Below, in pieces: positions 46,613-54,836 of a stretch of DNA of 64,000 nucleotides (position 1 is its first letter; the number at the start of each line of letters is the position of its first letter). The notes beneath the pieces were generated by a model. It had not been told where the DNA came from. It saw nothing but the letters and a program-made list of their open reading frames with translations, and searched no databases. The position numbers and the translations under genes are program-made. The stretch is from Bacteroidota bacterium (GTDB taxonomy: Bacteria; Bacteroidota; Ignavibacteria; Ignavibacteriales; Melioribacteraceae), in contig JAMCSN010000226.1 of NCBI GenBank assembly GCA_023381535.1, forward strand, positions 186,001 through 250,000, written 5' to 3'.

Positions 46613-47587
46613 ATGAAAAATATTTTGATTGTTTTTACAGGCGGTACTTTTTCAATGAGAATAGATGAAACCTCCAAAGCGGCGGTTCCGTTTTATAACG
46701 CAAAAGATCTTTTGGAAAAAATTCCCGAAGCGCAAAATCTAGCAAATATTTCTATTTACGAGTTTGGTAATTATCCTGGTCCGCACATGACACCCGAACT
46801 CATGCTGGATTTATCAAAAAAAATAAAAAATTTCGTTGATCAGGAAAAGGTAGACGGAATAATAGTAACACACGGCACCGACACGCTGGAAGAAACAGCA
46901 TATTTTATAGATTTAACAGTTAAAACTGAAAAACCTATTGTTGTTATTGGTGCGATGAAAACTAGCAGTGAACCGGATTGGGATGGTCCGCGAAATCTTG
47001 TAGATGCAATTCGAATATGTAATAACGAAAACAGCAAAGGACGGGGAGTTCTTGTCTGCTTAAATGGTGAAATAAACGCTGCAAGCGAGGTTACTAAAAC
47101 TCACACGGAAGATATTGAAACATTCATGAGTCTCGATTTCGGCTCGCTGGGATTGGTGGAAAAAGGAAAAGTTGTTTTCAATCGGTTACCAAGAAAACTA
47201 GAAACCATAGAAACCGGTAAAATAGATTCTAATGTGGATCTTATTAAGGTTTACGCAGGAATGAACGAAAAGTTTTTCAAACTCTCTGCCGATAGCGGCG
47301 TTCACGGAGTAGTTATAGAAGCAATGGGTGTAGGCAATGTTCCGCCTCCCGCTTTTGAAGGAATAAAATATATTGTTGAAAAAAACATTCCCGTAATTTT
47401 AGTTTCACGATGTCCCGCCGGAGAAACTCTTGATATTTACGGCTATCCCGGAGCCGGGAAATGGCTGAAGAAGTTAGGGGTTATATTTGCGGATTATTTG
47501 AACGGTCAGAAAGCGAGAATAAAAATGATGATCTGTCTCGGCAAAACAAAAGATCTGAAAGAAATGAGAAAAATGTTTGAGGGATAG
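46613..47587 (+). CDS. L-asparaginase (type I-like)
   Basis: A 324-aa amidohydrolase converting asparagine to aspartate and ammonia. Catalytic threonine blocks are FTGGTFSM near the N-terminus and VTHGTDTLEETA (Thr and Asp of the second triad). No signal peptide, so it is probably cytoplasmic. GAGAG precedes the ATG. It is the first rightward gene after the origin and overlaps the next gene by 11 bp. Confidence 0.92.
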   Translation: MKNILIVFTGGTFSMRIDETSKAAVPFYNAKDLLEKIPEAQNLANISIYEFGNYPGPHMTPELMLDLSKKIKNFVDQEKVDGIIVTHGTDTLEETAYFIDLTVKTEKPIVVIGAMKTSSEPDWDGPRNLVDAIRICNNENSKGRGVLVCLNGEINAASEVTKTHTEDIETFMSLDFGSLGLVEKGKVVFNRLPRKLETIETGKIDSNVDLIKVYAGMNEKFFKLSADSGVHGVVIEAMGVGNVPPPAFEGIKYIVEKNIPVILVSRCPAGETLDIYGYPGAGKWLKKLGVIFADYLNGQKARIKMMICLGKTKDLKEMRKMFEG

Positions 47588-48131
47588 ATTGTTTGCTTCT
47601 GTACAAAATAAAAAAGCCGCTTGGGAAATACTAAAACCGTGGGTTGGCTCGCTCGTTCTCCTTCCTTTTTTGATCTTCTATACATTGAACGAGGGCAAAT
47701 TTACATTTATCGATTTTGTGAATCTCCTTCTACATGAAGGCGGTCACGGAGTATTCAAAGTTTTCGGAAAATTTATTTATACACTCGGCGGATCGTTGAT
47801 GCAGGTTCTGATTCCATCCATGTTTATAGTTTATTATTCGATTAAGAGAATCCGCTTCGGAGTTCAAATCTTTCTGCTTTGGCTCGGCGAAAACTTAATA
47901 AACATTAGCGTTTATGCTGCAGATGCAAGAGCCAAGCAATTACCTTTACTTGGCGGCAACAAGGTATATCACGATTGGAATTATCTTTTGGGTGTTACCG
48001 GATTGCTCGAGTACGATAAAATTTTAGGAACGATCGTTTATGGAACGGGCGTGTTGGTGTTTGTTGTCTCCTTTTTCTTGCCCCTTTTCATGAAAAGTTA
48101 TCGCGAAGCAAAATTTGACCTTCCTATTTAA
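47577..48131 (+). CDS. Membrane protein with HEGGH motif
   Basis: A 184-aa protein with about four hydrophobic segments. It begins with TTG at 47577, overlapping the asparaginase stop; other in-frame TTG codons follow, so the start is uncertain. LLLHEGGHGVF contains an HExxH zinc motif at the edge of a membrane helix, as in M50-type site-2 proteases, and LIPSMFIVYYS and NISVYAADA follow. I do not recognise a named family; a membrane metalloprotease is possible but the third zinc ligand is not evident. Confidence 0.65.
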   Translation: MRDRLFASVQNKKAAWEILKPWVGSLVLLPFLIFYTLNEGKFTFIDFVNLLLHEGGHGVFKVFGKFIYTLGGSLMQVLIPSMFIVYYSIKRIRFGVQIFLLWLGENLINISVYAADARAKQLPLLGGNKVYHDWNYLLGVTGLLEYDKILGTIVYGTGVLVFVVSFFLPLFMKSYREAKFDLPI

Positions 48132-48241
48132 TCCGCCTTTGCGTTCCGCTTCGGCGGACGAGAAGGTTGGGTTAATTCCCCGCCGCTCTGCGGCGACAAT
48201 GATTGAAAAATTTTTTAGATACCTCGCTGCTTGCGGCGAGG
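48132..48241. repeat. Cluster of three GC-rich hairpins (REP-like)
   Basis: TCCGCC/GGCGGA (48132-48158), CGCCGC-TCT-GCGGCG (48181-48195) and CCTCGC/GCGAGG (48222-48241) lie in line right after the membrane-protein stop. The phrases GGTTAATTCCCC and GGAGATTCATT around them match a common REP-like element. The remaining spacer to 48430 shows nothing else. Confidence 0.6.
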
Positions 48242-48430
48242 AGATTCATTCGGCTTTTGAGTTTTGGCTTGTTCCAATTGCCACGCAACTAAACCACGCA
48301 GGCGGAAAAGAGCGACATATTTTTCGTTTTGGTAAATCAATCATGCCATTCCGCTGATAACAAAAAGCAATCCGATAATTGTCTTAACATTCTTTTTGTT
48401 TTGCGCAAAGACCATATCGTTTTACCTCGA

Positions 48431-49732
48431 TTACCTTATAATAAGAAGTTCAACGATTATGAAAATTGGCAGCAGAACGATAAGTGAAAATTTGTAGATG
48501 TATTCAAAGAAGCCTGGCATTTTAATATTGTTTTCTTCCGCTACCGCCTTCACCATAAAATTTGGTCCATTGCCAATGTAAGTCATACTACCAAAGAAAA
48601 CGGAACCAACGGAGATCGCTTTTAAAAGTTCTTCCGGAATTCCGGCAACAATGTTAGAAGATTGTTCACCCAGCCCCATCGCCAAAGAATGAAAAGTTAC
48701 TGCGGTTGGAGTGTTATCCAAAAAGCTGCTCAGAAGACCGGTGAAGTAATAAAACTGGTGAGGTAAAATTATGCCGAGATTTTTTGCGTTCGTTTCAAGG
48801 TAGAGCAAGCACGGAACCATCGTTATAAAAATTCCAAGAAACAGGTAAGCAACCTCTTTAATCGGCTCCCACGTAAAACTGTTGGATTCTCTAACTAAAT
48901 GTGTCGTTAACAAGAGAGATAAAATTGCCATTGCGAATATAACTGCCTCACGAAGAAATTTATAATAATGGTTTAGCGAAATGAATGAAATGTATTGTTC
49001 ATTTAAGAACGCTACCGCAAGGACAACGCCGGCAAGCCAAACGAAATTTAATTTTCCTTGTAGCCGAATAGGACGTATGACAGTTTTGTCGTCGATTATT
49101 GCTTGCTGCGGTTCTTTCTTATGGTAGTATGAATCAACAATAAAATAAATGATGAGCAGCAGAAGATTTGTGATAAACCACTCCGGAAAAAGTTTAAGGA
49201 ACCATGTAAAATGAGCGCCGCGCAAGTACATCATAAAAAGCGGCGGATCGCCCAGCGGAGTTAATAATCCTCCGCAGTTGGCAACTATGCCGATGAAGAA
49301 TAAAATGGTGTGTACTTTGAATTTCCTTTCCTTATTTGTTTGAATAATAGGTCGGATGAGCAGCATTGCAGCGCCCGTGGTTCCCATAAAAGAAGCTATA
49401 ACCGCGCCGATTGATAAAAATATTGTGTTGACCTTGGGTGTGGCTTCTATATCGCCGGATAAAAATATTCCGCCTGTAATTGTGAAAAGAGAACCGAGCA
49501 GAATTATGAATGGAACGTAGTCGAACACTAGCGTTTCATATAGTTTGTCGCTCAATCCGTTTGCCGCTAGAAAAACTATTACCGGCACACTTAGGATAAT
49601 TGCAATGATTAATTTGTTCTTGTTTTTTTCCCAGAAGTGGTTCCAGAACAACGGAAAGATTGCGATGGACAAAAGCATCAGCACAAAAGGTATTGTGCTG
49701 AACAGAGGGATATGTATATCGAGTTGTTCCAT
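48431..49732 (-). CDS. NhaD/ArsB-superfamily sodium:proton antiporter-like protein
   Basis: A 433-aa inner-membrane protein with about 11-12 helices. IFLSGDIEATPKVNT, FMGTTGAAMLLIRP, NCGGLLTPLGDPPLFMM and FLDNTPTAVTFHSLA are the re-entrant-loop and pore blocks of the ion-transporter superfamily (NhaD, CitMHS, ArsB). A Na+/H+ antiporter is the most likely function. The gene is monocistronic and lies after mscL. Confidence 0.85.
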   Translation of the reverse strand: MEQLDIHIPLFSTIPFVLMLLSIAIFPLFWNHFWEKNKNKLIIAIILSVPVIVFLAANGLSDKLYETLVFDYVPFIILLGSLFTITGGIFLSGDIEATPKVNTIFLSIGAVIASFMGTTGAAMLLIRPIIQTNKERKFKVHTILFFIGIVANCGGLLTPLGDPPLFMMYLRGAHFTWFLKLFPEWFITNLLLLIIYFIVDSYYHKKEPQQAIIDDKTVIRPIRLQGKLNFVWLAGVVLAVAFLNEQYISFISLNHYYKFLREAVIFAMAILSLLLTTHLVRESNSFTWEPIKEVAYLFLGIFITMVPCLLYLETNAKNLGIILPHQFYYFTGLLSSFLDNTPTAVTFHSLAMGLGEQSSNIVAGIPEELLKAISVGSVFFGSMTYIGNGPNFMVKAVAEENNIKMPGFFEYIYKFSLIVLLPIFIIVELLIIR

Positions 49733-49790
49733 AAAGTTATCCGTAGATTGTTTTATAACACCACGTTGTTGCTGGCGCGCAAGCCACCAA

Positions 49791-50174
49791 TTATCTTTTC
49801 AGTAAATCTCTAATTTGAGTAAGAAGGACTACTTCTTCTTTTGAAGCAGTGGGCACAGCAGGCGGAGCCTCTTCTTTTTTCTTTATAGTGTTTAAAGCTT
49901 TTATCATCATAAAGATTGCGAATGCCACGATTGTAAAATCTATCACAGTGTTTATAAACATTCCGTATTTGATAACCACGCCACTGCCAAGGTCAATAGC
50001 CAGTCCGCTGAAATCGATTCCTCCAACCAGCAACCCAATCGGAGGCATAATAACGTCGTTAACAAGCGAGGTGATAATTTTTCCAAAAGCTGCACCGATT
50101 ATTATACCTACCGCCATATCAACTACATTGCCCTTCATCGCAAAAGTTTTAAATTCTTGAACAAGTTTCATCAC
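49791..50174 (-). CDS. mscL: Large-conductance mechanosensitive channel
   Basis: A 127-aa pore protein that opens under membrane tension to release solutes. MscL features: [24 protein letters not shown] (N-terminal amphipathic helix and TM1), a periplasmic loop with [12 protein letters not shown]2 [23 protein letters not shown], and a C-terminal charged helix bundle. Length is typical. Confidence 0.95.
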   Translation of the reverse strand: MMKLVQEFKTFAMKGNVVDMAVGIIIGAAFGKIITSLVNDVIMPPIGLLVGGIDFSGLAIDLGSGVVIKYGMFINTVIDFTIVAFAIFMMIKALNTIKKKEEAPPAVPTASKEEVVLLTQIRDLLKR

Positions 50175-50216
50175 GAACCTCTTCGTTTTGTGATTTTTTA
50201 TGGTAGTTGCGTTGAG

Positions 50217-50570
50217 CTATGCTTCTAAGATATTTAAATAATCTTTATATGCAAATATTCTGTTGCGTTGTTTGCCTGTTGTTTCTTCCAAAATGTTTTC
50301 GTCCAGCAATTTCTTGATTAGGATATTTGCCGTCTGCTTGTTGAAACCAAGTTCTTTTGTAATGAAAGGAATGGTTAAAACGGGCTGCCGCAACATTAAA
50401 TCAAACAGCCGTAACGAAAATGAAGAAGCGAATTCTTTGTTTATGATTTTTTGATAGTCGCGCTCTTCAAGCGCAACAATTCTTTTTATTAGTTCGAGTG
50501 TGGATTGTGTTGCGGAAGAGACCGTCTTAACAAAAAATTTTATCCACGTCTCCCACTTTTGTGCCGTTTC
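50217..50570 (-). pseudogene. Fic-family protein C-terminal remnant
   Basis: A reading frame of ~117 codons after an in-frame TAA, without a start codon. It encodes QKWETWIKFFVKTV, then LMLRQPVLTIPFITKELG and IFAYKDYLNILEA, matching the post-catalytic helix and winged-helix tail of Fic/DOC AMP-transferase proteins. The Fic motif HPFxxGNGR is absent. It occupies the mscL-GroES spacer and is a decayed gene. Confidence 0.7.
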
Positions 50571-50618
50571 TTAAAAATTTTGTCCTTTGGCGGTGCTGTG
50601 GGAGAGAGAAATTGATAG

Positions 50619-50993
50619 TTAAGCGAGAAGATCCTCGTCTCTATAAAGAAGTAGAATGGCAAGCTGAGAAACAATAACAAACTTTTCTTTTTCTATCTCA
50701 ACATCAATTGCGTCTTTTTTGAGGAAGAGAGCAAAATCTCCCTCTTTGGCTTGAAGCGGAATATACTTCGTGGTTTTCTTTTCATGCCATGGCTCATCAT
50801 CATCAATCGGCATTCCTATTGGATAACCTGGTCCCGCTTTAATTACATAACCGCCCTGAACTTTTTCTTTTTCATGAACGCCGGGAGGAAGGTAAAGTCC
50901 GCTGTTGGTTTTGTTTAGGTTTTCTTCAGGCCTAATAAGAACGCGGTCGCCGACAATAATTATTTTTTCAGTATGTATCACTTCGCGGCTCAA
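50619..50993 (-). CDS. Divergent GroES-like co-chaperonin
   Basis: A 124-aa Cpn10-fold protein. VGDRVLIRPEEN and KTNSGLYLPPGVHEKEKVQGG resemble GroES, including the mobile loop, but an acidic insertion (GMPIDDDEPWHEKK) follows VIKAGPGYPI. No groEL is adjacent, and the protein is longer than GroES (about 95 aa). It may be a specialised or orphan chaperonin cofactor. Confidence 0.75.
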   Translation of the reverse strand: MSREVIHTEKIIIVGDRVLIRPEENLNKTNSGLYLPPGVHEKEKVQGGYVIKAGPGYPIGMPIDDDEPWHEKKTTKYIPLQAKEGDFALFLKKDAIDVEIEKEKFVIVSQLAILLLYRDEDLLA

Positions 50994-51069
50994 GATTATC
51001 TGTGTTTAAAATAGCAAATGCAAAAATGAGCATCAAATTCTTATCTTTGACAAAACAATTTTAGAGATT

Positions 51070-51666
51070 ATGAGCGAATTTTGGAACAAACGATATTCCG
51101 AAACAGAATATGTTTACGGAAAAAGTCCAAACGAATTTCTTAAAGGCGAATTGAATCAACTTCAGCCGGGCAAAATACTTTTCCTTGGTGAAGGCGAAGG
51201 AAGAAATTCTGTTTATGCGGCAACGCTTGGCTGGGAGGTTGATGCTGTAGATGCGAGTTCAGAAGGAAAGAAAAAAGCGGAGATGCTTGCAGAAGAACAG
51301 CATGTAAAAATTAATTATATGGTTAACGATCTCGCCAGTTATTCATGCAGACAAAATTATTATGATGCAGTTGCTCTGATTTTTCTTCATCTAGAGGAAC
51401 CCCTTAGGAATAAAGTATACAACATGGCAGTGGGGGCGTTAAAAAGCGGCGGCAGAATTATTCTGGAATCTTTCGACAAAGATCAGTTGAATTATAATTC
51501 AGGCGGTCCGAAAGAGGAAGAGCTGCTTTATTCGCTAGAGGAAATAGTCAATGATTTTGTAGAACTAGACTTTGCAAAACTGACTAAAGAAATTGTTGAG
51601 TTAAAAGAGGGAAAATATCACGAAGGAAAAGGATCAGTAGTTAGATTTGTTGGGATCAAACCATAG
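51070..51666 (+). CDS. Class I SAM-dependent methyltransferase
   Basis: A 198-aa methyltransferase. The AdoMet-binding glycine motif is FLGEGEGRNSVYAA, followed by the acidic VDAVDASSEG loop and the DAVALIFLHL block. It resembles TehB/UbiE-like small methyltransferases; the substrate is unknown. It is divergent from the GroES-like gene. Confidence 0.88.
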   Translation: MSEFWNKRYSETEYVYGKSPNEFLKGELNQLQPGKILFLGEGEGRNSVYAATLGWEVDAVDASSEGKKKAEMLAEEQHVKINYMVNDLASYSCRQNYYDAVALIFLHLEEPLRNKVYNMAVGALKSGGRIILESFDKDQLNYNSGGPKEEELLYSLEEIVNDFVELDFAKLTKEIVELKEGKYHEGKGSVVRFVGIKP

Positions 51667-51747
51667 CCTATTAACGCGCCTGTAGAACCATAAGAATTCA
51701 TTTAATTGTAAAACCCCAAAATTTTTTGGAAACCATGGAAACTTTTC

Positions 51748-51776
51748 TTGACAGAACAGTTTCCGCACGCTATATT
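51748..51776 (+). promoter_or_regulatory. TetR promoter with flanking operator repeats
   Basis: TTGACA (51748-51753), a 17-bp spacer and TATATT (51771-51776) form a near-perfect sigma-70 promoter. GGAAAC-type motifs surround it: GGAAACC at 51728-51734, GGAAACT at 51737-51743, the inverse AGTTTCC at 51758-51764, and GGAAACC at 51777-51783. The 51737-51764 pair forms a palindrome over the -35 box, a probable operator for the TetR gene that follows. Confidence 0.65.
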
Positions 51777-51814
51777 GGAAACCGAAAAAACAAAAATAGT
51801 TTCGCGAGCAGACA

Positions 51815-52423
51815 ATGGAAGAAAAAGAACGGATTCTAAATTTAACTGAAGAAAGGATTTTTAAAGATGGGTTTTATAAAACCCCGATGGACGAAATCGC
51901 GTCCGAACTTAGAATAAGCAAGAAAACCATTTATAAGTTTTTCCCCTCGAAGAACGATATGGTTGAAGCAATCATGAAGCGGTTTATGAAAAAAAGGCAG
52001 CAGGATGTTCTGCCCATCTTGAACAGCGACAAAAACGCTGTAGAAAAATTTGCGGGAATCGTATTCCTGATAACTCAAAATCTTTCCAGAATAAGCGAAA
52101 AAACCTTTAATGATTTGCGCATTCATTTCCCTTCTCTATGGAATGAGGTAGAAAAATTTAGGACGGAAATGATAAACAAAAATATCACCAAAGTGGTTGA
52201 ACAGGGCAAACGAGAGGGATTAATTGCCGATTATCCGACACCAATAATAATGACGATATTTCTTTCATCTATCCGCTCAGTGGTAAACCCGGAATTTATT
52301 CTAAACAATAATTTTTCAGTAAAACAAGCGGCACAAATGACATTTCAAATTCTGATGAGTGGCATCCTTACGGAAAAAGGGGAGAAACTTTTTAAGAAAT
52401 CAATCAGCGAGATAATGCAATGA
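51815..52423 (+). CDS. TetR-family repressor
   Basis: A 202-aa regulator with an N-terminal helix-turn-helix (about 5-55, FKDGFYKTPMDEIASELRIS, then KKTIYKFFPSKNDM) and a helical ligand-binding domain. It overlaps the HlyD gene by 4 bp and heads the efflux operon, so it very likely represses the operon until an inducing compound binds. Its start follows GAGCAGACA, a modest ribosome site. Confidence 0.92.
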   Translation: MEEKERILNLTEERIFKDGFYKTPMDEIASELRISKKTIYKFFPSKNDMVEAIMKRFMKKRQQDVLPILNSDKNAVEKFAGIVFLITQNLSRISEKTFNDLRIHFPSLWNEVEKFRTEMINKNITKVVEQGKREGLIADYPTPIIMTIFLSSIRSVVNPEFILNNNFSVKQAAQMTFQILMSGILTEKGEKLFKKSISEIMQ

Positions 52424-53385
52424 AAAAATTAAATGCGGTATTCTTAATGGCTGCCGTCATATTAATGTATGCGTGCAGCGAAAATGACAAAAACGTTATC
52501 GAAGCTTCGGGCACGATTGAGGCAACTAACGTAACTGTTTCGGCAAAAGTCAGCGGGCAAGTCAAAAAAATATTTGTCAACGAAGGCGATAAAGTCAACG
52601 CCGGAGATACATTAATGATAATTGATCATGATCTACTGGCAATTCAATTGCGACAGGCGGAGGCATCTGTTGATGCAGCAAATGCGCAACTGGCGCTGCT
52701 CAAACAAGGCGCACGCACCGAAGATGTAATGCAAGCTGAAGAAGCCCTGAAGCAAGCTAAGTCAAATTTCGAATTGGCTCTGGCAACAAAAGAGAGAAAC
52801 GAAAAACTGTTTCAGTCTAATTCGATTACAAAACAACAATGGGACGACATTAGCACTAAATATGATGTCGCCAGCGCACAGTTTAATTCTGCAAACGAGA
52901 ACTTGAAGAAAATTAAAAATCTTGTGCGGCCGGAAGAAATTAAACAGTCCCAAGCAAATCTCGACCGGCAGGTTGCCGCGGCAGATTTTCTGCGAAAAAA
53001 CATCAGCGACTCTTACGTTACGGCACCAATCAGCGGAATAGTAGTTAAAAAGTTTATTGAAGCGGGAGAATCAGCTTCGCCACTTTCGTCGTTGGTAATG
53101 TTATCAGACCTGAGTTATGTTGATCTTGTAATTTATGTATCGGAAACAGAGCTGGGAAAAGTTAAGCTGGGTCAAGAGGCAAATGTTTCTGTTGATTCGT
53201 TCCCCGGCAAAACATTCAAAGGAAAAGTGATTTACATTTCTCCAACTGCCGAATTTACTCCAAAGAATATTCAAACCAAAGACGAACGGATAAAATTAGT
53301 TTTCGCTGTGAAGATACACATTCCTAATCCCGATTCCGGACTGAAAGACGGCGTTCCGGCAGATGCTGTTGTAGAACTGCGCTGA
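52420..53385 (+). CDS. HlyD/YbhG-type membrane fusion lipoprotein
   Basis: A 321-aa periplasmic adaptor with a lipoprotein signal (MYAC, Cys19). It has a biotinyl-lipoyl-like hairpin (GTIEATNVTVSAKVSGQVKK), a coiled-coil hairpin (about 75-180), the second lipoyl half (APISGIVVKKF) and a beta-barrel. It would bridge the ABC-2 transporter and TolC. It is followed by an IVP element and then the first ATPase. Confidence 0.92.
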   Translation: MKKLNAVFLMAAVILMYACSENDKNVIEASGTIEATNVTVSAKVSGQVKKIFVNEGDKVNAGDTLMIIDHDLLAIQLRQAEASVDAANAQLALLKQGARTEDVMQAEEALKQAKSNFELALATKERNEKLFQSNSITKQQWDDISTKYDVASAQFNSANENLKKIKNLVRPEEIKQSQANLDRQVAAADFLRKNISDSYVTAPISGIVVKKFIEAGESASPLSSLVMLSDLSYVDLVIYVSETELGKVKLGQEANVSVDSFPGKTFKGKVIYISPTAEFTPKNIQTKDERIKLVFAVKIHIPNPDSGLKDGVPADAVVELR

Positions 53386-53402
53386 GCATTTGGTTAGCAA
53401 GT

Positions 53403-53881
53403 TTAAAGGTTAGAAGGTTAGTAAAGTTAAAAAGCATCAGCGGACAATAAAGAGGAGTACGTCATGAAAGTAGAGCGGTTTGAAGATTTAATAATCTGGC
53501 AAGAAGCAAGAGAGTTGGTAAAATCTATTTATAAGCTAACATCCAGATTGCCATTCAAAAAAGATTACGGATTGAAAGACCAGATTCAAAGAGCGGTTGT
53601 TTCGGTTATGACGAATATTCCGGAAGGATTTGAGAGAAATAACAATAATGAGTTCATAAGATTTCTGCTTGTGTCGAAAGGTTCAGCCGGCGAATTAAGA
53701 AGTCTCCTTTATGTATCGTTTGACCTTGAATATATTACTCAAAATGAATTTGATGAAAATTATCAAAAAATTGAATCGTTAACAAAGAGGATTTCCAAGT
53801 TTATTCAGTACCTCGATTCAAACAGAAAAGCGAAGTATAAAAAGCCGCGACCTTTTAACCTTGCAACTTTCTAACCTTTAA
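53403..53881. mobile_element. IVP element 1 with terminal inverted repeats
   Basis: Inverted repeats of about 30 bp at 53403-53434 and 53852-53881 share TTAAAGGTTAGAA and GTTAAAA. They flank one four-helix-bundle gene whose stop codon lies in the right repeat. It lies inside the efflux operon between HlyD and the ATPase gene. No target duplication is evident. Confidence 0.65.
53464..53874 (+). CDS. Four-helix-bundle (23S rRNA IVP-like) protein 1
   Basis: A 136-aa protein of the four-helix-bundle/S23 family: RFEDLIIWQEARELVKSIYKL, then DQIQRAVVSVMTNIPEGFER and KGSAGELRSLLY. AGAGGAG precedes the ATG. Family members occur in 23S rRNA intervening sequences and as orphans; their biochemical role is unknown. 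Here it sits inside a transport operon with flanking inverted repeats, with a paralogue 2.8 kb away. Confidence 0.88.
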   Translation: MKVERFEDLIIWQEARELVKSIYKLTSRLPFKKDYGLKDQIQRAVVSVMTNIPEGFERNNNNEFIRFLLVSKGSAGELRSLLYVSFDLEYITQNEFDENYQKIESLTKRISKFIQYLDSNRKAKYKKPRPFNLATF

Positions 53882-53889
53882 CCGAGAAG

Positions 53890-54810
53890 ATGGAACAGAT
53901 AATAAAAATATCGAACATAAAAAAGAATTACGGAGAAGTTTCCGCTCTCAAAGGAATTTCTTTGAATGTTGTGCATGGAGAAATGTTTGGATTAGTTGGT
54001 CCAGATGGAGCGGGCAAAACCACAACGATTAGACTTCTCTGCGGTTTGCTAGCGCCTTCGGATGGGTCAGCGGAATTGTTTGGTCTCGATCTCGTAAAAG
54101 ATAAAAACAAAATTCAAAAACATATCGGGTACCTTTCGCAGAAGTTTAGTTTATACGGCGATCTTACCATAGACGAAAACATAGAGTTCTTTGCCGATCT
54201 TCACGGCGTGAAAGATTATCAAGCGCGAAGAAACGAGCTGCTGGAGTTTACGCGACTGACGCCGTTTCGGAACAGACTTGCCGATAATTTATCCGGCGGC
54301 ATGAAACAGAAACTTGCTCTTGTATGCACTTTAATTCATAAACCCAAAATAATTTTTCTTGATGAACCAACAACCGGCGTTGATCCAGTATCGCGTCGAG
54401 ACTTTTGGAAAATTCTATCGAACCTTCAAAAGGACGGTGTAACAATTTTCATGTCAACACCATACCTGGATGAAGCCGAGCGGTGCAATCGAGTAGCGCT
54501 TTTGAATAACGGCGAGGTTTTAAGTTTTGACACGCCCAAAAACATTAAAGCTTCCATCAATAAGTCAATTGTTGAAATTGTTTGTTCGCCAATCATCCCG
54601 GCGTATAAACTTCTTAAAGAAAAGAGCGGTTACGAGGTTCAAATGTTTGGTGACCGGCTGAACGTGGCTGTTTATAATTACAAAAATGATTTCGGTGCGA
54701 TCGAAAAACTGCTCATTGAGAACGGTGTTCAAATGGTGGATCATAGAATAATTCCGACGTCGCTTGAAAATGTGTTCATTCATTTAATCGGCGAGTCGGC
54801 AAATTCTTAA
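53890..54810 (+). CDS. ABC-2 exporter ATPase, subunit 1
   Basis: A 306-aa ATP-binding subunit: Walker A GPDGAGKTT, Q-loop YLSQKFSLYGDL, signature LSGGMKQKL, Walker B IIFLDEPTTGVD. The H-loop position reads MSTPYLDEAERC, with Pro where most ATPases have His (the second ATPase in the operon has THYLDEAE). With HlyD, the second ATPase and the two permeases it matches the YbhGFSR layout, where the two ATPases are fused as YbhF. Confidence 0.92.
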   Translation: MEQIIKISNIKKNYGEVSALKGISLNVVHGEMFGLVGPDGAGKTTTIRLLCGLLAPSDGSAELFGLDLVKDKNKIQKHIGYLSQKFSLYGDLTIDENIEFFADLHGVKDYQARRNELLEFTRLTPFRNRLADNLSGGMKQKLALVCTLIHKPKIIFLDEPTTGVDPVSRRDFWKILSNLQKDGVTIFMSTPYLDEAERCNRVALLNNGEVLSFDTPKNIKASINKSIVEIVCSPIIPAYKLLKEKSGYEVQMFGDRLNVAVYNYKNDFGAIEKLLIENGVQMVDHRIIPTSLENVFIHLIGESANS

Positions 54811-54836
54811 TCAAAAAAAATTGAAGAGAAATTAAA

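Noticed and set aside
48115..48357. 80-codon open frame on the plus strand
   Set aside because: It overlaps the end of the membrane-protein gene and is made mostly of the GC-rich hairpin repeats; no ribosome site or protein similarity.
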